Position numbers and translations under genes: made by a program. The notes under the pieces were generated by a model that was given only the letters and a program-made list of their open reading frames with translations, searched no databases and was not told the DNA's origin. From Thermogemmatispora onikobensis (GTDB lineage: Bacteria; Chloroflexota; Ktedonobacteria; Ktedonobacterales; Ktedonobacteraceae), in assembly GCF_001748285.1 (NCBI RefSeq), contig NZ_BDGT01000016.1:1-64000 (forward strand): DNA of 64,000 bases, read 5' to 3'. Each line of letters opens with the position of its first letter. Within the stretch, counting starts at the first letter, position 1. Shown piece after piece: positions 34,130 to 43,294 of this stretch.

Positions 34130-36730
34130 ATGAAATATAGAAATGTGCACATGGTCGAGATGACGATCGAGCCTGAGTCAGACCGGCAGTTGGGAGAGCG
34201 CTTGTCCGTGCCTGCAGCGGAAGCGCCAGGGAGAGTGGAGACCGGCGGAGGTCTGGCCACTGCCGTTGGAGAGAAGCCCCCCGACGAGCGTGCGGCAGCA
34301 ACCTTGCTGGCTCGTGTCCGTGAATACATGTCTCCCGCTGAGATTGAGCAGGTGCAGCATGCTCTGCACCTGGCGCAGGAGCGCTGTCGCGGTGTGCGAG
34401 GAAAGCGCGCTCTTCCGCCCCTGGAGCATGCGCTGGCTGTGGCCTTAATCCTGGCCGAAATGCGCATCGATGCCATCGGCGTCGCTGCGGGCCTGATTTT
34501 CGAGGCGGTTGATGCCGAATTGCTCTCGTTGGAGCGCGTGGCCGAGGAGCTGGGACAGCCCGTAGCGCGGGTCGTGAGCAGTATGCTGCGCCTCAACATT
34601 CTGGAGCGCAAGAAGCAGGTTGGCGCTCAGCTCTTGCCGGCGAGCCGCGCCGAGGTGGAGAGCAGCCGCGAGAATCGCAAGCGACGCAACCGCGATGCTC
34701 TGCAGCATCAGCAGGCGGAGACGGTGCGCAAGATGTTTCTGGCTATGTCCGATGATCCGCGGGTGGTCCTGCTGAAGCTGGCCTACCGCTTGCATGCAAT
34801 GCGCATGCTGCGCGATCCTGCTTTCCAGTATGATCCCCAAGAGCGGCTGACGATGGCGCGGGAGACGCGCGAGATCTATGCCCCGCTGGCGGGTCGCCTT
34901 GGGATGTCGCGCGTAGAGTGTGAGCTGGAGGACCTGGCGTTCGAGATCTTGCAGCCCGTGCAATATGCCTGGGTCCGCGATCAGATGGAGGCCGAGAAAA
35001 AGCAGTGGGGGGCTTATGTGGAGAAGGTCTGTGAGATTCTGCGCCGCGAGATGGCGGTCATCGGCCTGAAGCGTGTGGAGGTCTCTGGGCGCATTAAGCA
35101 CCTGTACAGCTTCTACAAGAAGATTCTGCGCGCGGCTGGCCTGCCGACGCAGCCAAGCCTGCTTGGTACCGAGAGGCTGGAGGACTTGAAACGCGGCCTG
35201 GATCTCAATCAGATCCATGATGTGATTGCCTTCCGTATTCTGGTGGAGACTACCCAGGATTGTTATCTGGCCTTGGGCCATGTCCATAGCCTCTGGAAGC
35301 CTAAAGAGGGCCGCATTAAGGACTATATTGCCAATCCCAAGCCAAACGGCTATCAGGCCCTCCATACGACGGTCTTCTGCGTCGACGAGCAGTTGGTGGA
35401 GATTCAGATCCGCACCTTTGAGATGCACCAGATCGCCGAGTACGGCGTGGCCATGCACTGGCACTACAAGGATGCGGGGGACCGCGCTTCTCCTTCGGCC
35501 AAGGAGCTATTGACCTGGCTGCGCCAGCTGGCTGAGTGGCAGCGCGAGCTGCGAGCTTCGCAGAGCGGCGCGCCTGAGCCTCCTGAGACGTCGCGCAGCG
35601 ATCCGTTCTCGGAGCAGATCTTTGTCTTCACTCCCAAGGGGGAGGTCAAGGATCTGCCGGTCGGCTCAACGCCGATCGATTTCGCCTATCGCATCCATAG
35701 CGAGATCGGCAATCACTGCGCCGGTGCCCGCATTATTACGGAGATCGGCGAGGGCGAGGGCGAGCGGCTGGTTGCGCGCATGGTCCCCCTCGACTACGAG
35801 CTGAAGAATGGGGAGATCGTCGATATTACAACGAGTCGCACGGCCCACCCGAGCCGCGACTGGCTCAATTTCGCACGCACGGCCACGGCCCGCAGCCATA
35901 TTCGCCGTTATCTAAAGGCCCACGAGCGCGATATCAATATCCAGATCGGGCGGGAACGCCTGGATCGCGAGCTGAAGGCCCTCGGCCTCCGCGGACTGGA
36001 GATGTTGACAGAGGATCTGCAGGATCGCTTGCTCGAGGAGTACAATGCTCAGCGCGAGCAGCGGGAGCCACGCCTGGCTTCCTTTGAGGATCTGCTGGCA
36101 GCCATTGGCAGCGATAAGATCCGCCAGCACTGGGTGGCGGTGCGCCTGGGCGAGTATCTGCAGATCCGCGACCGCGATCGCGATGGACGTGAGCGTGAGA
36201 ACGGCGCTCATCAGGAGGAGGAGCCGCTGCTGTCAACGAGCAGCTCGAAGGAGTCCCCCCCAGCGGTCAATCTCTGCGTCGATGGGGTCTCTGGCCTGCT
36301 GACTCGCCTGGCTAATTGCTGCTGCCCTCTGCCCGGCGATGCCATTGTGGGCTTTATCAGCCGTGGCCGCGGCGTGATTGTGCATCGGGCCGATTGCTCT
36401 AATATCGCCCGCTACCGCGAGCATAGCGGAGAACGTTTGATTGCCGTGAGCTGGGCCGGGGTGGAGCAGTCACACTATCTGGCGCCGATCGTGGTGACGG
36501 CCCGTGATCGCCCGGGCCTGATGCGCGATATCGCCGGCGCCATCGCTGAACTGGGCATCAATATGGCGGCTCTGTCTACTCATACGAATGGCTCGCGCGA
36601 GTTGGCGGTGGTCAATGCAACGCTGGAAATCGAGAGCCTGGAGCAGCTCCAGCGTGTCATTGCCCGGCTTGAGCGTGTGAAGGATGTGCTACAGGTGGGA
36701 CGCGATTTGAAGCGCACGCGCCGCCACTAA
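34130..36730 (+). CDS. RSH-family (p)ppGpp synthetase with a decayed hydrolase domain
   Basis: Up to 866 residues, with the same domain order as the upstream paralogue. The hydrolase metal site has been lost at three places: AALLHDVVED of rsh1 aligns with AGLIFEAVDA here (His to Phe, Asp to Glu), and KLADRLHNMR aligns with KLAYRLHAMR (Asp to Tyr). Only the first His (PLEHALAVAL) remains. The synthetase motifs are kept: IHDVIAFRILV, GRIKDYIANPKPNGYQALHT and EIQIRTFEMH. TGS, NCCCPLPGD and ACT (VTARDRPGLMRDI) follow. It should therefore only make (p)ppGpp, as in gammaproteobacterial RelA, though it keeps the RxKD motif. The exact start is uncertain: ATGs at 34130, 34151 and 34160 all lack a strong ribosome-binding site. 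Confidence 0.94.
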   Translation: MKYRNVHMVEMTIEPESDRQLGERLSVPAAEAPGRVETGGGLATAVGEKPPDERAAATLLARVREYMSPAEIEQVQHALHLAQERCRGVRGKRALPPLEHALAVALILAEMRIDAIGVAAGLIFEAVDAELLSLERVAEELGQPVARVVSSMLRLNILERKKQVGAQLLPASRAEVESSRENRKRRNRDALQHQQAETVRKMFLAMSDDPRVVLLKLAYRLHAMRMLRDPAFQYDPQERLTMARETREIYAPLAGRLGMSRVECELEDLAFEILQPVQYAWVRDQMEAEKKQWGAYVEKVCEILRREMAVIGLKRVEVSGRIKHLYSFYKKILRAAGLPTQPSLLGTERLEDLKRGLDLNQIHDVIAFRILVETTQDCYLALGHVHSLWKPKEGRIKDYIANPKPNGYQALHTTVFCVDEQLVEIQIRTFEMHQIAEYGVAMHWHYKDAGDRASPSAKELLTWLRQLAEWQRELRASQSGAPEPPETSRSDPFSEQIFVFTPKGEVKDLPVGSTPIDFAYRIHSEIGNHCAGARIITEIGEGEGERLVARMVPLDYELKNGEIVDITTSRTAHPSRDWLNFARTATARSHIRRYLKAHERDINIQIGRERLDRELKALGLRGLEMLTEDLQDRLLEEYNAQREQREPRLASFEDLLAAIGSDKIRQHWVAVRLGEYLQIRDRDRDGRERENGAHQEEEPLLSTSSSKESPPAVNLCVDGVSGLLTRLANCCCPLPGDAIVGFISRGRGVIVHRADCSNIARYREHSGERLIAVSWAGVEQSHYLAPIVVTARDRPGLMRDIAGAIAELGINMAALSTHTNGSRELAVVNATLEIESLEQLQRVIARLERVKDVLQVGRDLKRTRRH

Positions 36731-36869
36731 GGCTGGCAAGGCGCTGCTCCTGCTGCCGCTGCGGTGGACTCTCTGGGAGACTACTCGCAGGTTTTCCTCC
36801 TCTTCTCTTCAAACATTTCCTTTCTCACCTTTCCCCGTAGGCAAGGTGGGGCGAGGACGCTCCGCCTCT

Positions 36870-38354
36870 CTACTCTAGCCAATGGAGACGCAGGGCGCTG
36901 ACTATGGCCTCAATCCGGGTGCGAGTTTTGAGCTTGCGCTTGATGGCCTGAATGTCTGCTTTGACGGCCTCGTCGCTGAGTGCAAGCTGCTGAGCGATGA
37001 CGCGGGTGCTGGCGCCGCTGCTGAGGAGCTGCAGAATCTGGCGCTCGCGTGCTGTGAGCGGCGAGTCGGCTCGGCCTCGATCCTGGGGAAAGCGGGCTTC
37101 GAGGCGTGTGCCCTGTCTGAGGGCGCTCTGGATTGTCAGACTGCCGCCGGCTCGCTGGACGCGCTCGCGCATCAAGTAGAGTCCAAGCTGGTGCTGAAGG
37201 CCACCCTCGCGTCGCTCTGGCGCTGGCGCAAAGCCCTTCCCGTTGTCTTCGATACTGACGACGAGCGCCCCATCCTGATGCTCTATGCTGATGGTGACAT
37301 GGCCGGCCTGCGCGTGCTTGCGCACGTTATTGAGCGCCTCTTGCACGAGATGGAAGATTGTCGATTCCAGGGTACGAGGGAGGGTAAGCGGCTGCTCTAT
37401 CCTCTCCTCCAGGGTGATGGCCGGCTCGGCCCGCTTGAAGTCTTCCAACAACGAGCGCAGGGCCAGCTCAAAGCTGACCTCACCGAGCGGTGCAGGGGCC
37501 AGGGTCGCAATGGTTTCGCGCAGACGCTCCAGGCTCTGCTGCAGTTGCTGCTGAGCCTCGGCCAGCGCGCGTTTGGCTTCCTCCGGCTGGCTCTCCAGCC
37601 AGCGGCTGGCGACCTCTAGCTGATGAAGGATGTGGGCCAGTTCCTGGGCCAGGCCGTCGTGGAGAATATGGGCAAGACGCGCTCGCTCTTCCTCGATGGC
37701 TCCTTCTGGCGGCGGCTGGGGTCTGGGTGCGGTAGCCACCGCTGCAGCGCTGCTGCGACGTCGATGGGGCCGGCTCTCAGTTGCCTGCTCATAGACGACT
37801 GCCTCTACGGGAGAGAGAACGCCAGACAGGGAGCGCGCGAGCAGTGTCAGGCAGAGCTGAAAGAGATCGCTCGTGAGCAGGAGAGCAGGCTCACCCTGTT
37901 GGGCGGCTGACTGTCTGCCGTGGCGGCTGGCGAAGCAGAGGACCAGGAGGCCGCTGGCAGGTTGGTCAGCTTCGCCAAGGGGACAGAGGAGCAGAGGCCC
38001 GGCGGCACGGCTCCAATGGCATTCATCGGGCAGGGCCTGCGGCTCTTGGTGGATGGAGGGGATGAAGCGCGGGGTCCGTGCACGCATGACACTGCCGAAG
38101 AGGCCGCTCAGGGGAATGAGATCAGGAGTGCTTGCCTGTTGCTGGCGGTCGTTCTGAGGAAGAGGGCGCGACGGCAGACGGCCACTGCTCGCCAGGAGCC
38201 GTAGATGCTGGGAAGCTTCCTCGTTGAGGAAGAGCAGGCCGCACCGGGCGGCGCTGCCCTGGCGCAAGAAGTCAAGGAGCAGGCGCCGCCCTTTTTCTGC
38301 GGACAGGCGTTGAAGGCGCTCGATGATCTCTAGAAGCCGCTCCGCTCTGAGCAT
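36870..38354 (-). CDS. Histidine kinase fused to a C-terminal LuxR-type DNA-binding domain
   Basis: A 494-residue soluble signalling protein. Order: a GAF-like sensor (about 1-190), a Pro/Arg-rich linker, a HisKA_3 helix with phosphorylatable His in LAHILHDGLAQELAHI (HDxxxQ form, about 245), an HATPase domain (EALNNVRKHAQ; VSIEDNGKGF; QLGLYLMRERV) and a GerE/LuxR helix-turn-helix at the end (LTARERQILQLLSSGAS, LALSDEAVKADIQAIKRKL). No receiver domain is present. NarL-type systems normally place the HTH on a separate response regulator, so this is a one-protein fusion of input and output. The ATG at 38354 has GAGAG upstream; a longer frame to 38480 is less likely. No partner regulator is adjacent. 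Confidence 0.88.
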   Translation of the reverse strand: MLRAERLLEIIERLQRLSAEKGRRLLLDFLRQGSAARCGLLFLNEEASQHLRLLASSGRLPSRPLPQNDRQQQASTPDLIPLSGLFGSVMRARTPRFIPSIHQEPQALPDECHWSRAAGPLLLCPLGEADQPASGLLVLCFASRHGRQSAAQQGEPALLLTSDLFQLCLTLLARSLSGVLSPVEAVVYEQATESRPHRRRSSAAAVATAPRPQPPPEGAIEEERARLAHILHDGLAQELAHILHQLEVASRWLESQPEEAKRALAEAQQQLQQSLERLRETIATLAPAPLGEVSFELALRSLLEDFKRAEPAITLEERIEQPLTLPRTLESTIFHLVQEALNNVRKHAQAGHVTISIEHQDGALVVSIEDNGKGFAPAPERREGGLQHQLGLYLMRERVQRAGGSLTIQSALRQGTRLEARFPQDRGRADSPLTARERQILQLLSSGASTRVIAQQLALSDEAVKADIQAIKRKLKTRTRIEAIVSALRLHWLE

Positions 38355-38566
38355 TGGAGGTCTCTCTTGATGGGCTGTGTGGTGAAGAGCAGACGCACTC
38401 GCTGGCGGGGTTCGTCCAGTATTGGCCGCTGTTGTGGTTTTTTGCGGTGCTCTTGCTCTTACCATACCCAGGGGATACAAGCTATGTCTTCCTATCTTAA
38501 GAGGAAGCCTCTCTTGTGCACAGTGGGTAACCGTAGCCGTCGGCGGTACAGGATGCGCTGCTCTGG

Positions 38567-39379
38567 CTAGGAGGGGCCTTTTGGAAGTCTGGTCGCGGGC
38601 GAGGCGCCGCCGGAAGCAGCCGGGCGGCTGGTCTGGGCGCGAAGGGCGGCAATTTCGGCTTCGGTCAGCGGGCGCCAGGCGCCGGGCGGTAAGTCACCCA
38701 GGGTCAAGGGGCCAATGGCGACCCGTTGCAGCTCCAGGACAGGGTGGCCAAGGCTGGCCAGCATGCGCCGGATCTGGCGTTTTCGTCCCTCATGCAGGCG
38801 TAGCTCTAGCCACGTGCCGGCGGCGGTTCTGCGTAGCTGCCGTACGCCAACAGGGGCGGTGCGATAGAGGTGGCCATCATCTTCCTCGATCACTACTCCC
38901 TGCCGTAGCTGTTGCAGCGTGTTGGGCGAGGGATGTCCTCGTACAAGTGCGTGATAGCGTTTCTCTGGTGAAAAGCGGGGATGCATCATATGCAGAGCAA
39001 ACTGGCCATCGTTCGTCAGCAGCAGCAGACCTGTGGTCTCCAGGTCGAGCCGCCCCACGGGATAGAGGCGCAGACGGCGCAGCTCCTCGGGCAGGAGGTC
39101 GAGCACTGTGGGCCGTCCGTGGGGGTCACTGACGGTGCTGACGTAGCCCGCTGGCTTATGGAGCATGAGATAGAGATGGCGCGCCGGCGCCTGGATGGGC
39201 CGACCGTCGACGGTGATCCTATCTCGCTCGGGATCTATACGTGTCGCTGGCGTGGTCACGGTCTCCCCATTGACCTGTACCCGCCCGCTGAAGATGAGTG
39301 CCTCAGCATGGCGGCGCGAAGCAACACCGGCGTGTGCCAGAAAGCGAGCGAGCCGCTCTTTGTCTGTTGATGCGCTCAT
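38567..39379 (-). CDS. rluB: Ribosomal large-subunit pseudouridine synthase, RsuA/RluB family
   Basis: Isomerises a uridine in rRNA, most likely in helix 89-93 of 23S rRNA if RluB. A 270-residue protein: an N-terminal S4 RNA-binding domain (RLARFLAHAGVASRRHAEAL), then the catalytic domain with the Asp in PVGRLDLETTGLLLLTNDG, and a basic KRQIRRMLASLGHPVLELQR block. The ATG at 39379 overlaps the stop of the upstream DUF2851 gene as ATGA, which implies translational coupling. A longer frame from a TTG at 39412 is not needed. RluB and RsuA cannot be told apart here with certainty. Confidence 0.9.
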   Translation of the reverse strand: MSASTDKERLARFLAHAGVASRRHAEALIFSGRVQVNGETVTTPATRIDPERDRITVDGRPIQAPARHLYLMLHKPAGYVSTVSDPHGRPTVLDLLPEELRRLRLYPVGRLDLETTGLLLLTNDGQFALHMMHPRFSPEKRYHALVRGHPSPNTLQQLRQGVVIEEDDGHLYRTAPVGVRQLRRTAAGTWLELRLHEGRKRQIRRMLASLGHPVLELQRVAIGPLTLGDLPPGAWRPLTEAEIAALRAQTSRPAASGGASPATRLPKGPS

Positions 39380-40536
39380 AGCGACTGCTTGCCTGCCATA
39401 CAGATGCCGCAACGCTTGGCGCGGCAGGTTTCTTGATAGATATGGTGTAGGCCCTGTTGCTGACAGGCGAGCCGCGGCTCGGTGGGGAGTAGGAGCTGCC
39501 GAGACATGGCTCGTGTGACCTGGTTGGAGGGCAGGGCTGGATACGAGTGATAGAGACGCCGGGCCTGGTGAGCAAGAACCTCGTTTCCCTCGATCAGGGC
39601 GACGGCGCAGGCAAAGGGCAGGACAACGTTGCAGATGAGAATATCGCTGCGCGCCCTGCTGAGGGGCGCCAGGGAGGCCCGCAGCTCGGCGATCGCTCGT
39701 TGGGGTCTCGCGTTGTGCAGGGCGGGCTGTAGCGTGGCCCAGGCGCCCCTTGTAGACTTTGACCAGCGGGCTACCAGTAGGCCCAAAGCCCGAAGCCGCG
39801 CCGCATCCAGCGGGGGCGGCTTCGACGCTCGCCCCTCTGGTTCAGGCAGAGTGGTTGTGAACCCAAGCAGGAGCTGACCGCAGGCGCGGAAAAAGCGACG
39901 ATCGCGCCCGTAGCCCAGACCCTCGGCCAGCGCTGTGATCAGGCAAACGTCGTAGGCAGAGAAAGGGGGATGGGCTTCTGCCTGATGCAGGGCTGCAACG
40001 AAGCTGGCGGCCTTCTCTTCAAAGCGCAGGGTCCCGGCTACGGTCAGCAGGTGTGCACGTTCAGACGCTGTCATCTGCGGCCAGAGGCGTTGGCAGGGCC
40101 AGCGTGCTGAAGAGCCATCGGCGGCCAGAGGGTGCAGTGGCAGATCGACAGGCGTGATCACTGCGTCGTAGAGAGAGCAGACCGGAACGAGGCTGCCATC
40201 CTGACGGCGCGGAGGTGTGGTTTGATCGCAAATCAGCACGACATGGAGAATCACGTCGTTGTAGCGGGCGTCACGATGATGACCATGCCCCTGCCAGTCG
40301 CTGGCGCGCACGTGCAGCTCAACATCGCCGACAAGCTCCCGTCTTCCATCGTGGAGGACGGCGTCGCGCACATCCGGCCCGCAGCGGCCACCGGGGCGCC
40401 CTGGGAAGAGCAAGAGCAGAGAACCACCCTGACTCAAAGGGAGCAGCGCCCCGGGCTGGAGGGCCCACCAGCGACGTGCCACCTCGTCCTCGCCAGGGTC
40501 GCTGCCTGCCTCAGTGACCACTTGCGAACTCCACAT
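39376..40536 (-). CDS. DUF2851 family protein
   Basis: A 386-residue protein of DUF2851, recognised from GDVELHVRASDWQGHGHHRD followed by ARYNDVILHVVL, and from the C-terminal cysteine group HIYQETCRAKRCGICMAG. The function of the family is not known. The acidic/His-rich core with a terminal Cys cluster could bind metal. The ATG at 40536 has TTGGAGAG just upstream; the ATG at 40590 would add 18 Glu/Arg-rich residues. It overlaps rluB by four bases and so is probably translated with it, a link to rRNA modification that is positional only. Confidence 0.82.
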   Translation of the reverse strand: MWSSQVVTEAGSDPGEDEVARRWWALQPGALLPLSQGGSLLLLFPGRPGGRCGPDVRDAVLHDGRRELVGDVELHVRASDWQGHGHHRDARYNDVILHVVLICDQTTPPRRQDGSLVPVCSLYDAVITPVDLPLHPLAADGSSARWPCQRLWPQMTASERAHLLTVAGTLRFEEKAASFVAALHQAEAHPPFSAYDVCLITALAEGLGYGRDRRFFRACGQLLLGFTTTLPEPEGRASKPPPLDAARLRALGLLVARWSKSTRGAWATLQPALHNARPQRAIAELRASLAPLSRARSDILICNVVLPFACAVALIEGNEVLAHQARRLYHSYPALPSNQVTRAMSRQLLLPTEPRLACQQQGLHHIYQETCRAKRCGICMAGKQSL

Positions 40537-40678
40537 CTCTCTCTCCAATGCTATAGATCTGTCTCTTTGCAGCCTCTCTTCCTCTTCCATAACAGCCTTT
40601 CTCTGCCTGCTCTCTTGTGTTCTCTCCTGGGAGGGGAGACGGTCCAGGCAGCGTCGTCAACCCGCCAGTGAAGTGAAC

Positions 40679-42649
40679 TCAGCGAGCCTCAGTCTGCTCC
40701 CCCTCGATCCCACCCGAGGCTGACTGGGTGACAGATGTTGCGTCCCCTGGCTCCTCCTGCTCGCTGGCTTGCTGCGTGGTATCCTCCTCCGTAGCCTCCG
40801 GGATGGCGCTCTCTGCTTGCTCCGCCATTTCTTGATGGGCAGCTGTTGTTGCTTCCGCTGTCTCCGCTGCTTCCTCAAGAGCCAGGTTCGCTGCTGAAGC
40901 GTCCTGATCTGCTGCCTTCTCCTCTGCTTGCTCTTCCGCAGCGGCGGAGATTGGCGGAGCGTCTGGGGTGGTCAGCGCTACCTCGTTGGGTGCCGTAGTC
41001 TCCGAGGAGGTTGTCGGCTCAACCTCGCTGGGGGCCGACTCTTCTGTGCTCGGGGGCGCTTCGCTTGCCTGAGTGGGCGGCATCGCCTCGACCTCCACGG
41101 GTTGGGAGGTCTCTATTGCCTCGGTCTGGAGCAAGATCGCGGGCGAGGCTGTCTCTGTTGGCGCAAGTAGCTCTTTCTCCTGGGGGAGTGCCGACTCAGG
41201 ATCTGCCTGCGTCTCCTCTGAGGGGGGGCTGGCTGCCGATGCCGCTGTCTCCGAACGGGACTCAACCGTCGTGGGTGGAGCAGGAAAATCCTCCTCTGCG
41301 GTGCCAGCGGGCGCGTCTGTCTCGCTGGTGCTGTCAAGGGCAAGCTCGCCCTGTAGCTCGTGCTGACTCACTGCCTCTGCTGGTCGGTTGAATGCCCCGC
41401 TCTGGGCAGGGGCCGATGCCTGGTCCGCTGCGGGGGCGATCGCCTGGGCCCAGTGCTCAACCTCGCGCGCCGTTGTCTGGGCCACCTCAGCAGCATGGCT
41501 GGCCTGGGCCACCGCTTGCTCAACCTCGGCCAGTTCCTGGACGAGATGGCGACCTGACGGCAACAGCTCAAGGCGAGCCGCTGCCAGGGCAGCTCGCTCA
41601 ATCGCCAACCGGGCGGCCTCCTCGGCGGCCTCTGCAGCCGCCCGCGCCTCGCGCACCAGTTCAGCAGGTGAGGCGGGCAGCAATGAAGAGGCGAGCACGG
41701 CTGGCGTCATGGGGGAGAAATCTGCCTCGCCATCGTCGCCCTCGGCCTCGGGTAAGTCGGGAGGCTCGTCAAAGCCGTACAACGCTGCCTGGTGGGGGCG
41801 CTCAGCCGCAGGTGGTGCTGACGCTGACGAAGCCTGGCGAGCCTCCATTGCTGAAGATTGCTGCAGGCTGGTCTGCTCCGCTACGGGGCGCTGCGAACGG
41901 GCATCCTCCCCGGCGACATGGGCTGCAGGAAGCTCGCTCAGCGACTCCTGCGACGTCGGGCTGACGTTGCTCTCGCCTGCGGCCAACTGACTCACCCAGT
42001 CCGGTTCACTGCGCGCTCCAGGCTCCGTATCCTGATCCTGATCAAAGGTGAGCCAGGCGCTGATTTCCGGTTCAGACGCAGCTGGAGTCTGGTCGATGGT
42101 CCTCTCGCCAGCATCCTTTGCCGCATCTGCCGGCGCAGACGAGGAGGGGCCAGACCGACCCCAGCCTGCCCGGAGCTGTTCCTCGCGACGCCCCTCCTCG
42201 AGGAGCAGATGCGTCAAAGCCTGCAACTCGCTGAGCACCGCACTTCCACTGGCTATCTCCCCGGCCTCTGCTGAGGCTCCCGTTGCCGCGGCTGGCTTCA
42301 TATCCTGTCCTGTGGAGCTCTCTGCCCCCGCGGTGCTGGTGGTGGCCGTCTCAGCCTGGGCAGCCTGGGGTTGGGAGGCCGAACCTGGCTCGCGCTCACT
42401 CAGCGCTTCCAGGGTCTGCAGCTGCTGGCGTACGAGCACAAGCCGTTCTTCGAGGCGTTGCAGACGAGCAGTCCGCTTTTCTAAGCGGGCCTGGGCCCGA
42501 TTCAAACGCTCGACCGCTTTCGCGCGGGCGGTCTGGGCCTTCTGCAGGCGTTGAAGCAGGCGACGCTCGCGTTTACGCAGCTTCTTTGTCAGATCGACCA
42601 GAGCCTCTTGTGGCCCTGCCTCATCGTGGTCAGATGGCACCTGCGTCAT
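40679..42649 (-). CDS. Long acidic Ala/Glu/Ser-rich coiled-coil protein, function unknown
   Basis: A 656-residue low-complexity protein with no recognised enzyme domain, signal peptide or membrane span. Residues ~18-82 are a highly charged coiled coil (KKLRKRERRLLQRLQKAQ and onward to LVLVRQQLQTLEALSE). A second Ala-rich helical stretch lies about 330-410 (ELVREARAAAEAAEEAARLA). The rest is Glu, Ala, Ser, Pro and Thr repeats, strongly acidic and probably disordered. A scaffold or stress-protection role is possible but unsupported. GGAGAG lies close before the ATG. The reading frame is accepted because it has a ribosome-binding site and consistent third-position GC. Confidence 0.75.
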   Translation of the reverse strand: MTQVPSDHDEAGPQEALVDLTKKLRKRERRLLQRLQKAQTARAKAVERLNRAQARLEKRTARLQRLEERLVLVRQQLQTLEALSEREPGSASQPQAAQAETATTSTAGAESSTGQDMKPAAATGASAEAGEIASGSAVLSELQALTHLLLEEGRREEQLRAGWGRSGPSSSAPADAAKDAGERTIDQTPAASEPEISAWLTFDQDQDTEPGARSEPDWVSQLAAGESNVSPTSQESLSELPAAHVAGEDARSQRPVAEQTSLQQSSAMEARQASSASAPPAAERPHQAALYGFDEPPDLPEAEGDDGEADFSPMTPAVLASSLLPASPAELVREARAAAEAAEEAARLAIERAALAAARLELLPSGRHLVQELAEVEQAVAQASHAAEVAQTTAREVEHWAQAIAPAADQASAPAQSGAFNRPAEAVSQHELQGELALDSTSETDAPAGTAEEDFPAPPTTVESRSETAASAASPPSEETQADPESALPQEKELLAPTETASPAILLQTEAIETSQPVEVEAMPPTQASEAPPSTEESAPSEVEPTTSSETTAPNEVALTTPDAPPISAAAEEQAEEKAADQDASAANLALEEAAETAEATTAAHQEMAEQAESAIPEATEEDTTQQASEQEEPGDATSVTQSASGGIEGEQTEAR

Positions 42650-43294
42650 GGCGCTCTTCTCTCCTCTTGTCCTCTCTTCTCTGAGACTGCTAACTGCCGC
42701 TGGATGAAAACAGGCAAAGAAGCGAACGCCCCTGCGCCCTCAGCCAGGTCTGGCCTGGCGTGGCCTGGCTGTGCTGGCGCCGGTCGGACAATCCGCCGCT
42801 CTTTCTGGAGTCAACTCATCCATCCAGCCCTCTGTCCACCGGACACACGATCAATCAAGCTGCCTGCCTCGCCGCTACCTCCCTATCTCACTTTGCTTGC
42901 TTGTTTGCTTGCTTGCTTGCTGCGCCCGCGGCGCTCCTGCGGCGGCTGGTGAAGGGGAGGGGGTCGCTTCGCGGGCCGGAGACTGGCCGGCCCTGCCTGA
43001 GTCGAGCCAGGATCTGCTTGTGGTTATGAGCTGACGAATAGTCGATGAGTACGAGTGAGTGTATAAGTGAGTGAGTGCCCCACCCTCCTTTCGGAGAGGA
43101 TAGCGCATCGTCTCCGAGATTGCAAGAGACCTCTTCTGGAGGCTACCGCGCTGGTAAATCTGGGGGAGAACCAGACAAGACAGAGACAGCCATTCTGCCA
43201 GACAGGGCAGAGAGGAACAGGCGAATAGGCGAGAGCTGTTGACAAGCCCAGGCTTTCACACTGTCCAGTCGGCTCTGCCCCTGCTGGATGGAAG
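42650..43294. other. 645-bp non-coding gap with simple repeats
   Basis: No credible gene. Apart from a TTGC array (reported separately), 43041-43078 carries a degenerate GAGT/GTGA-type repeat. The gap lies between the acidic protein gene and the end of the Ccm operon, so it holds the former's promoter, but I could not fix a -10 box. Confidence 0.5.
42893..42920. repeat. Seven-unit TTGC tetranucleotide repeat, one variant unit
   Basis: Seven tandem TTGC units; the third reads TTGT. It is a simple sequence repeat, 244 bp upstream of the start of the acidic coiled-coil gene. Such tracts can change length by slippage. Confidence 0.85.

Noticed and set aside
34445-35464. 339-residue minus-strand frame
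   Set aside because: Antisense to the second RSH gene; no motif or start signal.
36826-36848. CACCTT/AAGGTG hairpin between convergent rsh2 and the histidine kinase
   Set aside because: No T tract on either strand; the 6-bp stem is weak.
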